Shown here: one piece after another, positions 24,263 through 36,626 of the stretch
How the letters are laid out: each line of letters starts with the position of its first letter
Numbering within the stretch: position 1 is the first letter of the stretch
Origin: Pipra filicauda
Lineage: Eukaryota; Chordata; Aves; Passeriformes; Pipridae
NCBI RefSeq assembly: GCF_003945595.2
Contig: NW_024104998.1
Coordinates: forward strand, 3,963,790 to 4,027,789
DNA length: 64,000 nucleotides
Reading direction: 5' to 3'
Program-made: the position numbers and the translations under genes
The notes under the pieces: generated by a model
What the model was told of the DNA's origin: nothing
Databases searched by the model: none
What the model saw: the letters and a program-made list of their open reading frames with translations, nothing else

Positions 24263-26465
24263 ACTGGCAGTGTAAAGAAGAGTGAAGGTCAATTTGCACG
24301 TAAGGCTGTCCCTGTCCCTATCCTATTTAAATGATAGGATGAGTGCTTCAGGAAAAAAAGGGGGGAAATCGTCATGCAGAGACAGGGAACAAGAACTGTT
24401 ATGTGTTATGATAGGAAAAAAAAAAGGCCTTCAATAATCCTCAGACGGACACATGGCCATTTTAAAAGAGTTCTACCCAAATACCTGAAAGCAGATCCAT
24501 TTTTCATATCTAAAATGAAGATGGAGAGGGTGGAAAGGAGGGTATCAGTATGAATAGTACGGTTTTCTGACTAAATCTCACAGTAGTGTGTAGGGTTAAA
24601 TACAACAGTAAGTAGCATGCTGGGAATCAAGTGAATCTGGAAGACCTACTATGGGAATTTTAATCTAGATTGAGAACTGGGGGAGAACTCTGTGAAACTG
24701 ACCTCAAATGCTTATCCTAGAGCAGCAGACAGACAAATTCAATACTATAAGGCTGTCAGCACTATTCTAGGGTGAATCCATGTCCCACTTTCTATCATCG
24801 TATTCCACGAGAATTTTGTTTGTCATAGGTTGCACAACAAACATCCAACAATACCCATAACCACTACCCATAACCAAACCTACTTCACAAGCCTTGGAAG
24901 TCCAGCCATTCCTGGAAGCTCCAGATTCCCTGCAAGCATGCCATGGGACTGATCCAGGGAAGAAGAGCTGAACATCAAGTGTGTGGACAGGCTAAGCTGT
25001 ACGCTCCCAGGAAGTGGGACCCCGCAGTACATGTGCAAAGGCAACTCACGGCTGCTCCCCTGGGGCAGAGGTGAGCATGCCTGGGGCTGTGCATTTCAGT
25101 GAAGTCTAGGCTAAAGAAAACAGCTATTATAAATCAGCCTTGTTAATGCTAGTGCTGTGGAACAGAATGCATGTAAAATCATGCACGCAAGAGACAAAAA
25201 AAAACCTTACACCAAAAAAAATCTCACTGAAACAAGAGCCAGATTCCTTATATGAGATCTTCACAATTCACACACAAACAACGGTTCCTTTGTTTCCCTT
25301 TGTTTTACTGACTTATTGCCGAAATGTGCCAGAGTGTTTTAAAATTGCTTTCTTTTGTCAATACAGGGTAATATCATGCCATTAAGCAGAGTTACCTTGC
25401 ACTATTTACCAGGGGTGGTGAATTTAAAATGTTGAGTTTAAGGTCAGTGACAAAATTGACATTACTTGATGTGAGATTTAAAAGCAAATTAATTGGAGAA
25501 ATAGGTGTAATTACTGACAAATGTATAGATCATTTAAATTATCTCAGTCAGTCATTTCATTAGGTTTTAAAAGAAAGAGGAAAAGAAATCAGAGGAAAAA
25601 TGAGGTTGCAGCATTAATGAAGCCAAATGCAGCTGGACTTATAAACAGAGCTGCCAAAAGCACTGGAGGCCCCTCTTTTAATTGCATGAATATCCAAACA
25701 GTCATGTTTGGCGTAAAGTATTCAAGGAGTATCCTCAAAAGTCCACTTTCAGAGAACAGGCAGAAATTATAACTCTGGGCTTTATTCACAACAGATTAGT
25801 CATGCGGGTGTTGCATAATTTTGCTTCAGACCAAGACTGAGCAAATGGGGAGAGAAGCTCATGCATTGACTTTTGGATGAAGTTTGCACGCATGAAGGGG
25901 TAATTTGCTAAGTTATAGAGGAGTCAAGAAGGCAAAATCTTAAATAAAGGGATTGGAATAGCTTCAGCAATTTCTTTTGCTGGTCTGAGAGGCACATTTG
26001 ACATGTAAATAACATCTTTGACAGGGTCAAGCAAATTTTACCCACACAAGCTCAAACCGGAACAAGAAAAGGTCAATTTTACCCACTGAATGCAACAGCA
26101 AAGTGGTCAGTTTGGCCCAGTTAATGAAGCAAAGGTGCAGTGAAAGTTTTCATTTGGAGAATATAAGGATAGAGCAAGTTTCAAATGTATGTAGTGCTAG
26201 ATGTCTGCATCTTGAGCTTTCAAAATAAACATTAATAATGATAAAATTCTATTTAGTGAAACAGATTTTTGACCAAAAAAAATTAAAAACTTGTTCTTTT
26301 GCTAGAAGATGTATGTGAAACTGATGAAAAAGCTGCAACATGGAATAAAGGGGAAAATAGCATGGGAAGGATGAGAGCAGTTCTGTTTGTGGAGCCCTGG
26401 AAGGAAATTTGGGAAAGAATGTCCTTAGGAGTCGGTCAGACCCAAATTCTCCTGTCTGTACAGAC
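24263..26465. other. No gene recognised; possible conserved non-coding block
   Basis: A GC-richer stretch at about 24880-25110 is unassigned, with a 14-bp tandem (acccataaccacta type) just before it at about 24855-24882. The stretch 25480-25960 has the homeodomain-site-rich texture of conserved non-coding elements; that is an impression only. Confidence 0.4.
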
Positions 26466-26877
26466 GAAGGATCATAAAATGGTTTGACTTGAAAAGAACC
26501 TTCAAAAACCTAGCTCCAACCCCCTTCCATAGACAGGGAACACCTTCCACTAGACCTTCCACTAGAGCAGGTGGCTGAAAACTCAAAGGTAGCTTTGGGA
26601 CAGGACATTGAACTTCCAGAGATGGGGCATCCACAGCTTCTCCTGTTCCAGTGCCTCATGACCCTCACAGTAAAGAATTTCTTTTTAATATCCAATCTGG
26701 ACCTACACTCTGTCAGTTTAACTCCTTGTCCTATCACTACATGCTTTTGTGAAAATTCCCTCTCCAGCTCTCTTTTAGGTTCTCTTTAGGTACTGGAAGG
26801 CTTCTCTAAGGTGTCCCCTAGGGCCTTCCCCTCTCCAGGCTGAACAACCCCTACTCTGTCAGCCTATCTTTACAGGA
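26466..26877 (-). mobile_element. CR1 LINE 3' fragment
   Basis: This is the reverse complement of a CR1 3' region. It begins 'ggatcataaaatggtttgacttgaaaagaacc' and proceeds through 'ctagctccaacccccttcc', 'tcctgttccagtgcctcatgaccctcacagtaaagaa' and 'ccttgtcctatcactac' to 'cctctccaggctgaacaaccc' and 'ctctgtcagcctatctttacaggaaag'. It is about 410 bp long, with several stops in every frame. A second 'aatcatag...' start at about 26907 may be a further small piece. Confidence 0.85.
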
Positions 26878-29800
26878 AAGCAGAGAAAGGGACAGTGGGA
26901 ATTATAAAATCATAGCTGTTGAGAAGAGCTGACAGGTGATAAGACCCACTTAAAGCAGGCTAAACAAACAGTAGCTGGGGTAGCAGATACTGTTTATTTG
27001 TAATAGAACAACATACTTCCATATGATTCGGGGCCCTCAATATGCATTGGCATCTAAACCAAGGCTGTAATACTTTCAGGTATCCTGTTCTACATTTTGT
27101 TGAATTCACTAGACTGAAGCTGTGGTCTTGAAACTCTTCAGGCCAGGGACAGCATTTGCCAGTGAGCACGTTTCGGAAAATACAATCCAGACTGCGGCCT
27201 TTGAAGGACTGCTCATACTAAAATAATGATGCAAGAAGAGTAAACAAATCTATTATCAGTCCTGCCTTACTTTTACAAGAAGTTTTTAAAAATCCATTTC
27301 TATTCTTTTTGGGTACTCCTAACAAAAAATCCTAATGAAATGGTAAGGTGTGAAAAAGTTAACTATGCCTTCTTGCTTCATGCAATCTTTGGAAATTTTT
27401 CCCTTGTATTAAAAATTCTAATTTGTTTCATTGTGTCATTGATCTCAGACTGCAGAAGAAAGTTCAGGCTGGCTAATTTTGACCCTAATTATCACAGGTA
27501 TACTAATATTTGGAACTGAAATTGCAAAAGTAATTGTCAAGTTCTAAATTCCTGGAAACTACTTCCCTTCACCCTCAAATACACTACTCTCCTCTTCAGC
27601 TTGTCAGAATACAATAGCACTTAATGTTGGCTGGCTTGAGATCTCCTTGTATAATCATAACAATCCTTTCTGTTAGCTGGTTTAGTGAGTGCTTATGTTA
27701 GATGCAATCTTTCTCTGAGACAAGAAGATGTACCGGCAAAATGCTGTTGTGCCAGCCCAAAAACTTATGAATCTGTAATGCAGTACATGTTCTTTGGTAG
27801 AGTGATAAGATAGGGGAAAGCTTCCATTCTGATAAAGACTAAAAATTATTGGGTTTTTTGAAAATCCTGTTTCATTTTCTGAAATGCAATGATGCATTGA
27901 ATAAAAAGGGAAGCGTCATTTGTTGTACCAACAAAACAACAGCTAACTTTTGTTATAGTTACTGTTGGCCAATTGTATTAGAGTATCAGAAGCTCATGAT
28001 GTGGAAAAGTTTAGTGAAAAATGTCAGAAATATCTCCTAGGTCATAGGTCTTAAGAATGATCAGCATTTCCTTATCACATTCATATACGCAATATTCCAA
28101 AGAGATAATATTAACAGTATCTGTGAGGAAAGAAGATGCCAGATGTTGTGTGGTAATTGGGATTTTTCATAACTGTACATCTAACTAACAGTTCATTCTC
28201 TACCTGTGTAATTCTGAATACCAGATAGGAAAAATGACCTTCTCTGCGTCTTCTGGGTGAATGGGCAAATTTGTCATATTAGTTGTAGAATTACAACACC
28301 CATGTTACAGAGGAGCCCTCAAGGTAAACTAATTCTCCTTAGCTCACATTTAGTGACAATCAATAGCCTCTCATTTTACACTTCCAATGTTAAGACACTT
28401 GAACCATCCCTTTTGGAATCTGTAATAACAAGCCATGGAAATTACTACATTTCAAACACTTTGACTGGGTTTCTAAGCATCCACACTCCAATAAGCAGTG
28501 CTGTTGAGACTTGCCTTCTCTCTGTAATTCATGTGATAAGCCCCAGTCTCAGCTGTGCAATTGAGCAATTTTATCATGTGGACAAATAGATTGGTTTTTT
28601 AGAAGAATTCTTTTAAGACACATAAAATCAGAACTAAACAGAGGGTTTGCTGAAGTGGAAATCATTTTTGTTTTTCATTAAATCCATGTTGTAAATCTTT
28701 GGAGAATTTTAACTTGCATGGGAGTTAGTATTTGTATGTCAGAAGCAATGCATTTAAAAAGACATCAAACATAACCCTGACCGGTGCTAATCTGACTTGT
28801 ATAAAAAGGTTATATGACTTCTTCAGGTCTAAATATGAGGTAAATTGAGGTAAATTGCTTTCTGGTTTTTTTTCTGTATATTTTGTCTATAAGATATCTT
28901 CCCATATGAGATGAAAGTCTCTAGACATAGTAGGAGGAAAACAAGGGGGTTTGATGCTGTGAAATACATTGCTGCGGCAGAGAAAATGTTATACTAAAAT
29001 CATCTAATGCAATTTGGTCTCAAATTTCCTCCTATAAATTAAAAATTGTTTTGAAATAGGTTATGGCTATGTATTACACAATGAGTATACTTATACTGTT
29101 AAATAACTTAGACCCATGAAAAATTCCAAGATCCCACCCCCTGATTATCTACACCTCATATGATTTTAGCCATAATGGGCCAAACTAGCTGCCTTTGAGA
29201 TAATTCATCCCAGGACTGCTGCATATTGAAAACTTGTTCTTTCCTGGGAGTGAGAGTGCAGGGTTTTTTCTGAATTGCAATAAGGAAGACCCAACAAACA
29301 GCTTAATAAGATAACTGCTTCAATGAGACAGGATAAGAAAAGGCATATAGACAGTAAGTAAATCTTACCTGCCCTCAGATGCCAGGCATTCTCAATTCAC
29401 ATAACCTTGAATGGAGCCAAGATGGATTTTCTCACAGTATACTGCACAGAGCAAATCCTGTCCGTGGAGAGAAGCTCTCCCTTTTGCTCATTCCAGCTGA
29501 TGAGCACAGATAAATTACAGACTACAATAATAACATATGGGCTTCTCAGTTGCTAAGTATGAGGCCCAGTGGAGCAGACATGGTCTGTCAAGATTCTGCT
29601 AATTCCTCAAACACATCTTCCACAAGGTTCCCAATACACAAGTCCAGGCCAGGCTGGGTTCCCTCAAGTTCTCACAATCCTCCAACAGCCTTGCAGGAGA
29701 GCCATTGCTCTCCTGCATCCTCGAAGTCCAGACCCTGAAACACTGCCTAGATATAATAAGAGCACCTACTACTCCATCATGCTGTAATACAGCCCTCGCT

Positions 29801-30266
29801 TGGCTTCAGGTTATGCCTGTTGAACAAAATACATACATGCAAAATAATTATCACATCTGGAGCCATAGAGGCAGTTCTCAGTCCCCTCATGGACCCATAC
29901 CAAGTGACTAGTGCTCTCAAGGAGAAGTTACACTGCTTGTTTGGGGTTGAATGATTTCTTAGCACTTGTCACCAGGCAAAGCTTCCTGGACGATACAGAG
30001 ATAAGGATATCATGAACTCTTTTCTATTATTACTTTATTTGAGGTGATAAAAATGTAGTCAGTAATAGCTGTGTAATCAGCTCTGTGTCTTTAGACATTC
30101 AGTTACTACTGCAAACCTTTAGCCCAGTAAACAGAAGTACCTTCTGCTTATAAGCAGTGGGAAAACTTTCAAAAAATACTAAAATATCAAGAACTTTTCA
30201 GAAATAAGAAACCTTTCAATTTATATGTTAACTTTCTTGTATACCCTAGAACCAAACCCTTAATTC
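26878..30266. other. No gene recognised
   Basis: AT-rich DNA. A tandem 'gaggtaaatt' pair occurs at about 28838-28857. Overlapping plus-strand frames at 29550-29911 sit in a somewhat GC-richer patch but have no recognisable domain. Confidence 0.55.
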
Positions 30267-30445
30267 ACAGAATCACCATATAACAGAATAAATATTCTGA
30301 GTTGGAAGGGACTCACAAGGATCATTAAGTCCAACTCCTAGCCTTGCATAGGATCATACCAAGTACCCGAATGTGTTGTCCAAACACTTCTTGGACTCTG
30401 TCAGGCTTAGTGTGACCACTTCCCTGGGGAGCCTGTATTCTGTAT
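30267..30445 (-). mobile_element. Short CR1 LINE 3' fragment
   Basis: The sequence 'cacagaatcaccatataacagaat...gagttggaagggactcacaaggatcattaagtccaactcc' is the reverse complement of a CR1 3' tail. It is followed by 'cttggactctgtcaggcttagtgtgaccacttccctggggagcctgt'. It then stops abruptly near 30445, giving a fragment of roughly 180 bp. Confidence 0.85.
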
Positions 30446-33400
30446 CATAGTTTGCTCAAGTTAGTCATGGAAGATATGATTAAATTCTTTGTGGTTTATA
30501 ATGCACAAACTACTAACTGTTAGAAAATTAATAGTTAAGAATGCCAAAAATAGTCAGAGAGACCCCTGGTCTCTGGATAGATAAGACAGATGCCTTAAGT
30601 CTAGATAGAAGTAGGATTTCAGACACACTCCTGTTTTCAGTGTCTTTCCCTTGATTGCCTTCTAATATTTCTTTAACCATTTTCCTCAGACACCTAGCTC
30701 TTCTCATTTAGCAGATAGACTGCCAAACTGGGGTTTGAATTCTGTGTCAGTAGTCACAAATTTTATTTTGCAACACCTAACCTGTACACCCAAAGTCTTC
30801 TGCTGGAACTAGTATGAAAACAGCACAAAGTCAGTCACATCTCTGACATTTCACTGCAGTCAGTTGAATCATCTCTCCTTCTTTTCCAAAGCGCATTATA
30901 GATGCCTGTATGACATTTTATTTTCCATTCCTCTCTCAAATTAGCAAAGGATTGTCAGTGTTTGTCAAAGGAGCAAGCTCACACAAGTTCTTTCCTGACC
31001 CTACAAGAAATGTGTATAGCTTCAATCTTAAGTGATATCTGGTTTTGGTAAGAAATGTCTCCTACAATCTAATGCATCTATCACGGTTTTCTTTCTCGAT
31101 GTAATCCTTTGAGAGATATGAGGGTCAGAGGTCTCTTTTGCATTGTAAACACTAAATAATAATAAGGTTTGGGGTGTTTTTTCCTCAGAATGTCTTTTAT
31201 ATGTATGCCTATCAAGCCTACTAAAATATCTGACTCACATATTCTTTTCCATGGCAGAGGTATCTATTAGTCAGATGAAATATATAAGACTTCTCCCTTG
31301 TTTAAAGATCTCACATTAAGTGACGAATGTGTTGGAGTAACTAAAATGACACCATCTTGTGACAAGAGCATTTAAAGTTGAATAGCCTTTTAAAAAGTAC
31401 AAAGTGGAACCCATTTTTTAAAGTGTCTTCCACAAGAAGAGCAAAGTAGGTCACTGGCCTCAATTAGACCAGCCAAAAGGCTGAAGGGAAAAGAGAAATA
31501 TCTTTCCAACTTACTTTGGATGCAAGAAGGACTGGTTAAATTAACAGACATGTTCTTTTGGTGAGGGGTCGGAAAGCATCACAGCACTTCAAGAGCTCTT
31601 TGTTCAAATTCCATCTCAAGTTAGAGGATGAAATCAGATAATTTCCCTTCTAAATTGTCCTCGCTAGACATTGCTTCATTTTTTTTTCTGAACTGTATTT
31701 TTTTTCTTTAAAAATGGGTAAGATTGCACCAAATGGCCAGTACTTTCAAGAGTACTGGGAAGAAAACCTTAGGAGAGGTTTTTCACCTTTCAGCTTCTAT
31801 TATCAAACCACAGACTGTCAGTACTGTCACCTACCTTTTTGTTAAGGAGAAGAACAAAACATAAACCCAAACAACTATGCATGTTAGACAAATAGCACTT
31901 CTTTCATCCTTGATTACAGCTAAAGGAAAGCTATTTTTATTCAAACAGTCCATTTTCACAGTCTTTCACTCTTCATCTCTAACCACCTACTTGTGGTTCA
32001 AACAGTTGTTGTGGCAGACCCTTGTTAAAGATCTGACAGTTATTGAAACTCCATAAAGCAAGTGAGAAAATGGTGAAAATTTCCACAATGTGTTGCATAC
32101 AACCATCACAACAGTTGTTAGAATAAAATAAAATTTTAAAGAATTCAAAAGCACTGAAACAGAATTGATAAGTCATGTTCTCTTATGTAAAGCAGGACTC
32201 CCAATTGTGTTTTAACATTAGGCAGCATGATTCACCCCTTAGAAGCACCTTGTATTTTTAAACCCATTGGACAAAACTGAATTATTTGTGTATCATCCAA
32301 AGCATGCCATCTTCTTCAACATGGTCCTGTACAAGATGAATGCTAAGAAATCTTTTTTTCCCAAATAGATGTTTCCAGAATTCTCGGAGCTTAATGGCTC
32401 TTTCTTCTGTAACAGCCATCAGAGACCTTTCAAGAAACTTAACTTTGGCCACAGGCAGCCTTTTCCCTAGTTTTTTTTCCCATCTTGTCACTTACTTTCT
32501 TTTTCTTTATTCTTCTCTTTCATACATTTGTCCTTCCATATGTGTCTTTTGGAATTTAAAGAAGCTTAATCTAATTAATGGTTACTCATTCTCAAGATAA
32601 CGATTAGACTTCATTACCAACATCTCTTAAGGCAATTCTAACATGAGTTAATGTATATCACAGTGATATTCTTTCCAAAGCTATGGTGAGTGAACAGCTT
32701 TACATAACAGATCTTCCATGTATTTATTCAACTAACTTCACTAAAGTCATAGCAATCAAACAGTAAAAATAAATAATAAATAGAATTACATCTCCCTTGT
32801 CTTGCACCCCCTAACTGATGTCAGTTACACACTTCAAATATATACCTGAGGAAAACAGCAAAACATCACAAACTGAAGAAGGCACAGACAAGATGGAATT
32901 TAATCTCTGAAATTTCTGAAATTGTTATAGAAACTTACATACTGCATTAACAGCCATATATATTCTGAAATTATATGTTTCAACCTTGATTCTGAGGTTG
33001 ATGGCTTTTCACTCATTATTTATTTTACCAGCTTTTGCTATCCTTAAGCTTTCCACCAACTGTCAAGGTTGCAGTGTCACAACACCTGAGGGGTGCCTGG
33101 GTAAGAGCACAATCCTGCAGTGCTCTTGGCTCCTCTGTATTTCACAAGAGGTCAGGGCAGTGGCAGGTCAAGAGTATTTTTCCTCTGAGATGTAAAATGG
33201 CCCTAGAACTAGCACATAATGGAAGTTTAGTGACCAAAACTTACAAAAGAATCCATCCAGGTGATGAGTTTACTGATACTGATTACCACAATGAACCAGG
33301 GTTTCTAGGTCACAGTCACTAAATCAATTATACTCTAGTTACTGAACAGTTAGCTCTGCTGAAGAGTAAGTAATGCAATCACTTCCACTGGATATTTTTA

Positions 33401-34076
33401 AGACTCTAAATGAAAAAATTTATTCAAACAACTACAAAATAACCCAGTCTGAATTTTACGTGTGACATACTTCATCCTGAGAGTAGGTTTTTGAAGAGCA
33501 GATTTAAAAGATCTTCTGCATGTTGATCTGAATATTTCAATTACATCTTTGTATTCTAATTCAAATTAGGATTTCATTCCATGAAACTTAACCAAAAACA
33601 TAATAATAAAATATGTGCCAGTCGTCTAATGAATCTGAAAGCATAAAAGTCATAGCTCCATAATTCATATATGAGCACAAAGGCATTTCTAGGACAGGTG
33701 GTTCTTGAAACAAATTGAGCTCAATTCAGTTTTTAACATTAATAAGTAAAATTTGAATTTATAATAAAATTTTTAGATAATAATTAGGAGTCCTTTCTAC
33801 TTTCAGGAATTTATGAGTTTGGGAACCCATTCCAGTCCTGCTCAATTTTTTTTCTGTATGAGTAAATTTATGGAATCAGAAGTCTTCAATCAGCTTCGGA
33901 GATTAAATTCTTTCACAATGCATCTTCATACTTAGTCCTTCACAGTTTTAAAACCTGATTTTTAAAAACTGACTATATAAATTCTGCAGTTATCATAAGA
34001 ACAGCTCCAGAACACTTATTACAGTACAACAAGGGCTCTATCAAAGAGTTTATGCTTACACCATCACTGTCTCAAA
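30446..34076. other. No gene recognised; AT-rich DNA
   Basis: Only short frames of up to 95 codons, none with a recognised motif and several overlapping in different frames. Confidence 0.6.
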
Positions 34077-34310
34077 TGCGAGGAGTGAGGTGGGGAATGT
34101 ATGGCCAGTCTTCGTGAACGAAGATTTGGGAAAGGTCATTACCTTTCGAGCCTGCGCAGTGGATTTTTTAGGTGAGACACAGTGTGCGCTGAACTGAGCC
34201 CACCCTTTAATCCTGAGGTTCAACTGCTGGGGTCGAGTGAAGCGGGGAATGAATGTTCTGTCTTTTGAAATGAGTCAAGGCAGCTTCCGATGGCTCAGTA
34301 AAGCACAGCC
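34077..34310. other. Unassigned GC/CpG-richer patch with palindrome
   Basis: About 230 bp with many CpGs in an AT-rich setting. At 34110-34123 the palindrome CTTCGTGAACGAAG has 5-bp arms around TGAA. Other readable pieces are 'gcctgcgcagtggattttttaggtgagacacagtgtgcgctgaactgagccc' and 'ggggtcgagtgaagcgggg'. No frame stays open for long in either direction. The text feels familiar as a dispersed vertebrate sequence, but I cannot name it. It could be a repeat, a pseudogene piece or a regulatory element. Confidence 0.4.
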
Positions 34311-35500
34311 ACATAACAGTGACTGCTCAAAAATCCACCCATATTTCTTCTTCTTAGTAGTCATGCTCTGCTAATGAGTTTTGAACAGCAAAGCAAAATA
34401 TTATTATTACATTATTTAAACAGCAAATATCTAGTCCCAGTATGTATTTCAGCCTCTGAGTCACATCCTTTGTGATATTTTCAAATCATAAGCAAAAATT
34501 AGTTCTCAAGTCACTTAATTTTATAGCACAGTGTTCTGCACCTGGCTATTTGCTTGGAGGAAAAGAGGTTTCACTTCAGGAAATTTCTAAAGACTTCTGT
34601 CCTTGTGGAAGCCAATATTGAAATCCAGGTCTTTTCTGAATCAGAGCTGCAGTAATTAGTGAAAACGTTCCCCATGCAAGAAGGGACCACAGAAATAGCT
34701 TCAACTGCTGGACTCTAAGAATATGGTAGGGACACTCCAGTCTCACCACAAGCACACCCAACCATCAGGGAGCCGTCTGGAATGTGCACCAAGCCCAGGA
34801 ACAGATAAATGAAGAATAAATTGAAGTAAAAATATGCTGTATTTAGTTACTCACTGAAGGAAAAATGTAAGAGCAGGAGCAGAGCTCTTATTTATAATGC
34901 AAGCAGAACCATTCTAACAGAAAAGCAGAAAGGTGGCAACATGAAAAGGCTCCTACACTAAGTGCACTAGAACATGATTTTCTTTTTTGCCATGTGGTTA
35001 ATTCCATCATGCATGCATTGAACTTTCACATGCACCTATAGCTAAGTCTTTCAGAAGGATGCATGATTGATTGCAGCAATGAAAACACCAGTTAAGCCAG
35101 TGGGGTTGGAACACATAATGTACAAAAATGTAAAGACATAAAAAGATAGAATTTAGCTTTTTAAAACTTGCATTTTCAAGTACCATTCTCAAATAATCAG
35201 AATCCTTAGAAAAAATACATTTAGCCTTCTTATACTGCTAACTGCAGGAACATCTTTATTACCCTTCTTTCTAGTTGTTGCTTCCTCTCTGCTCTCATCC
35301 TTTTAATGGCATATACATGAGCTTGCAAGGTCTGATTCTCAGTTACAAACACATTAGTATGCATAGGCATTAGTACCAAATATTAAGAAAAGGATTCTTT
35401 GTCACTGTGCAATGCATTCCGTGTTTGAATAAATTTCTCTTTACATGATGTATTTTTTAAGTTTGGCATGATTGATCCTTAAGAATGTATTCATCCTAAT

Positions 35501-35522
35501 AAAAAAAAAAAAAAAAAAACAA

Positions 35523-35567
<45 letters not shown>
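35501..35567. repeat. Long A tract (19 A, CAAC, then 44 A)
   Basis: Two A runs separated by CAAC make up almost 67 bp, followed by 'gaaaccaaccaaccaaaaaag'. An AATAAA hexamer lies 72 bp upstream at 35428-35433, so a retrocopied 3' end is conceivable. I recognise no coding sequence upstream and see no target-site duplication. Confidence 0.9.
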
Positions 35568-35569
<2 letters not shown>

Positions 35570-36577
35570 AACCAACCAACCAAAAAAGATCACTGTTCAG
35601 ATATTTTCATGATCCGAGGTAGAAAAATTTTCATTCTCCAAGGAATTAAACACTGTTTGCCAGTTTGCCAAATTGGCATCTGGGGTGGGGACTGAGGGGC
35701 TGATCTAACTTTGCCAACAGAAATATTAACAAGGTTCTGGGCAATGGGAAAAATCCCCAGGCAGCTACATGAGCTGAGTGATCATTTCCTCTTGAACTTG
35801 CTCGCAGTGACAATTTAAGCAGCTGAGTCTCACTGACTCAAAAGTTAATGAAAGTCTTCTGTAACTGCTCTCATGCAAAATTCAGTTGCTGTGATATTTG
35901 CAGCTGCCGGGGTCGTTAGTCATAGCAGAGACACTACTAAGGAACCTATGTGAAAGAGCTCAGCTATTCCACCCTAAATCTTATAATTTGTATTGTTCTG
36001 ATCACCTTTCCATCTCTTTGTATCTTCTCCCATCCTTCTCTTTAGTTTTATAGCTTCTCAGGCTTAGTTCTCCCGTAAATTTACATTCATACTGCACTTT
36101 GTATCAGTGAAATCACTCTTTCTTTTCATGTGAACATATTGCTAATCATGCAAATTAGTCTACAATTCAAAAATTCAACCTATACAGAAGAGCTTTAGTA
36201 TCAAGTATTTGTATTTAACAAAAGCTGTTTCAATTCAGTATATGGAAAAAGGGAGAATATGCAAGCAAATTACTGACTCAACAGGACTATATCTCTGTGT
36301 ACACACACTGGAAAAATAGGCTGAATTAACCAATTACATTTCTCCTTAAATTATTGACTAAGGTCTAACAGAATTGTCTTAAGGTTTGTGTATGTCCCTG
36401 TTTCAAAAGCACTGTATATTTCCCTTTTCCAATTGAACACACTTCATCAAATAATAAAAGTCCCAACAGAGCAAAGCAGCTAGAGCCGAGTTCTTTAAGA
36501 AAAGGCTGATGTAGAATAGGCCAAACAATAAACAGATCAAACTAAATTTGCGTGTCAGCCATTCACAAACAGGGTGG

Positions 36578-36626
36578 AAGTCTTCACATTTCACTCAGAT
36601 TTGTCCTCACGTTTCACTCAGACCTG
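36578..36626. repeat. Imperfect 24-bp direct duplication
   Basis: The unit 'cttcacatttcactcagatttgtc' is followed directly by 'ctcacgtttcactcagacctgg'. The shared core is TTTCACTCAGA. Confidence 0.7.

Noticed and set aside
26510..26789. Several 69-75-codon frames in a cluster
   Set aside because: They lie inside a minus-strand CR1 3' region and are read through repeat sequence.
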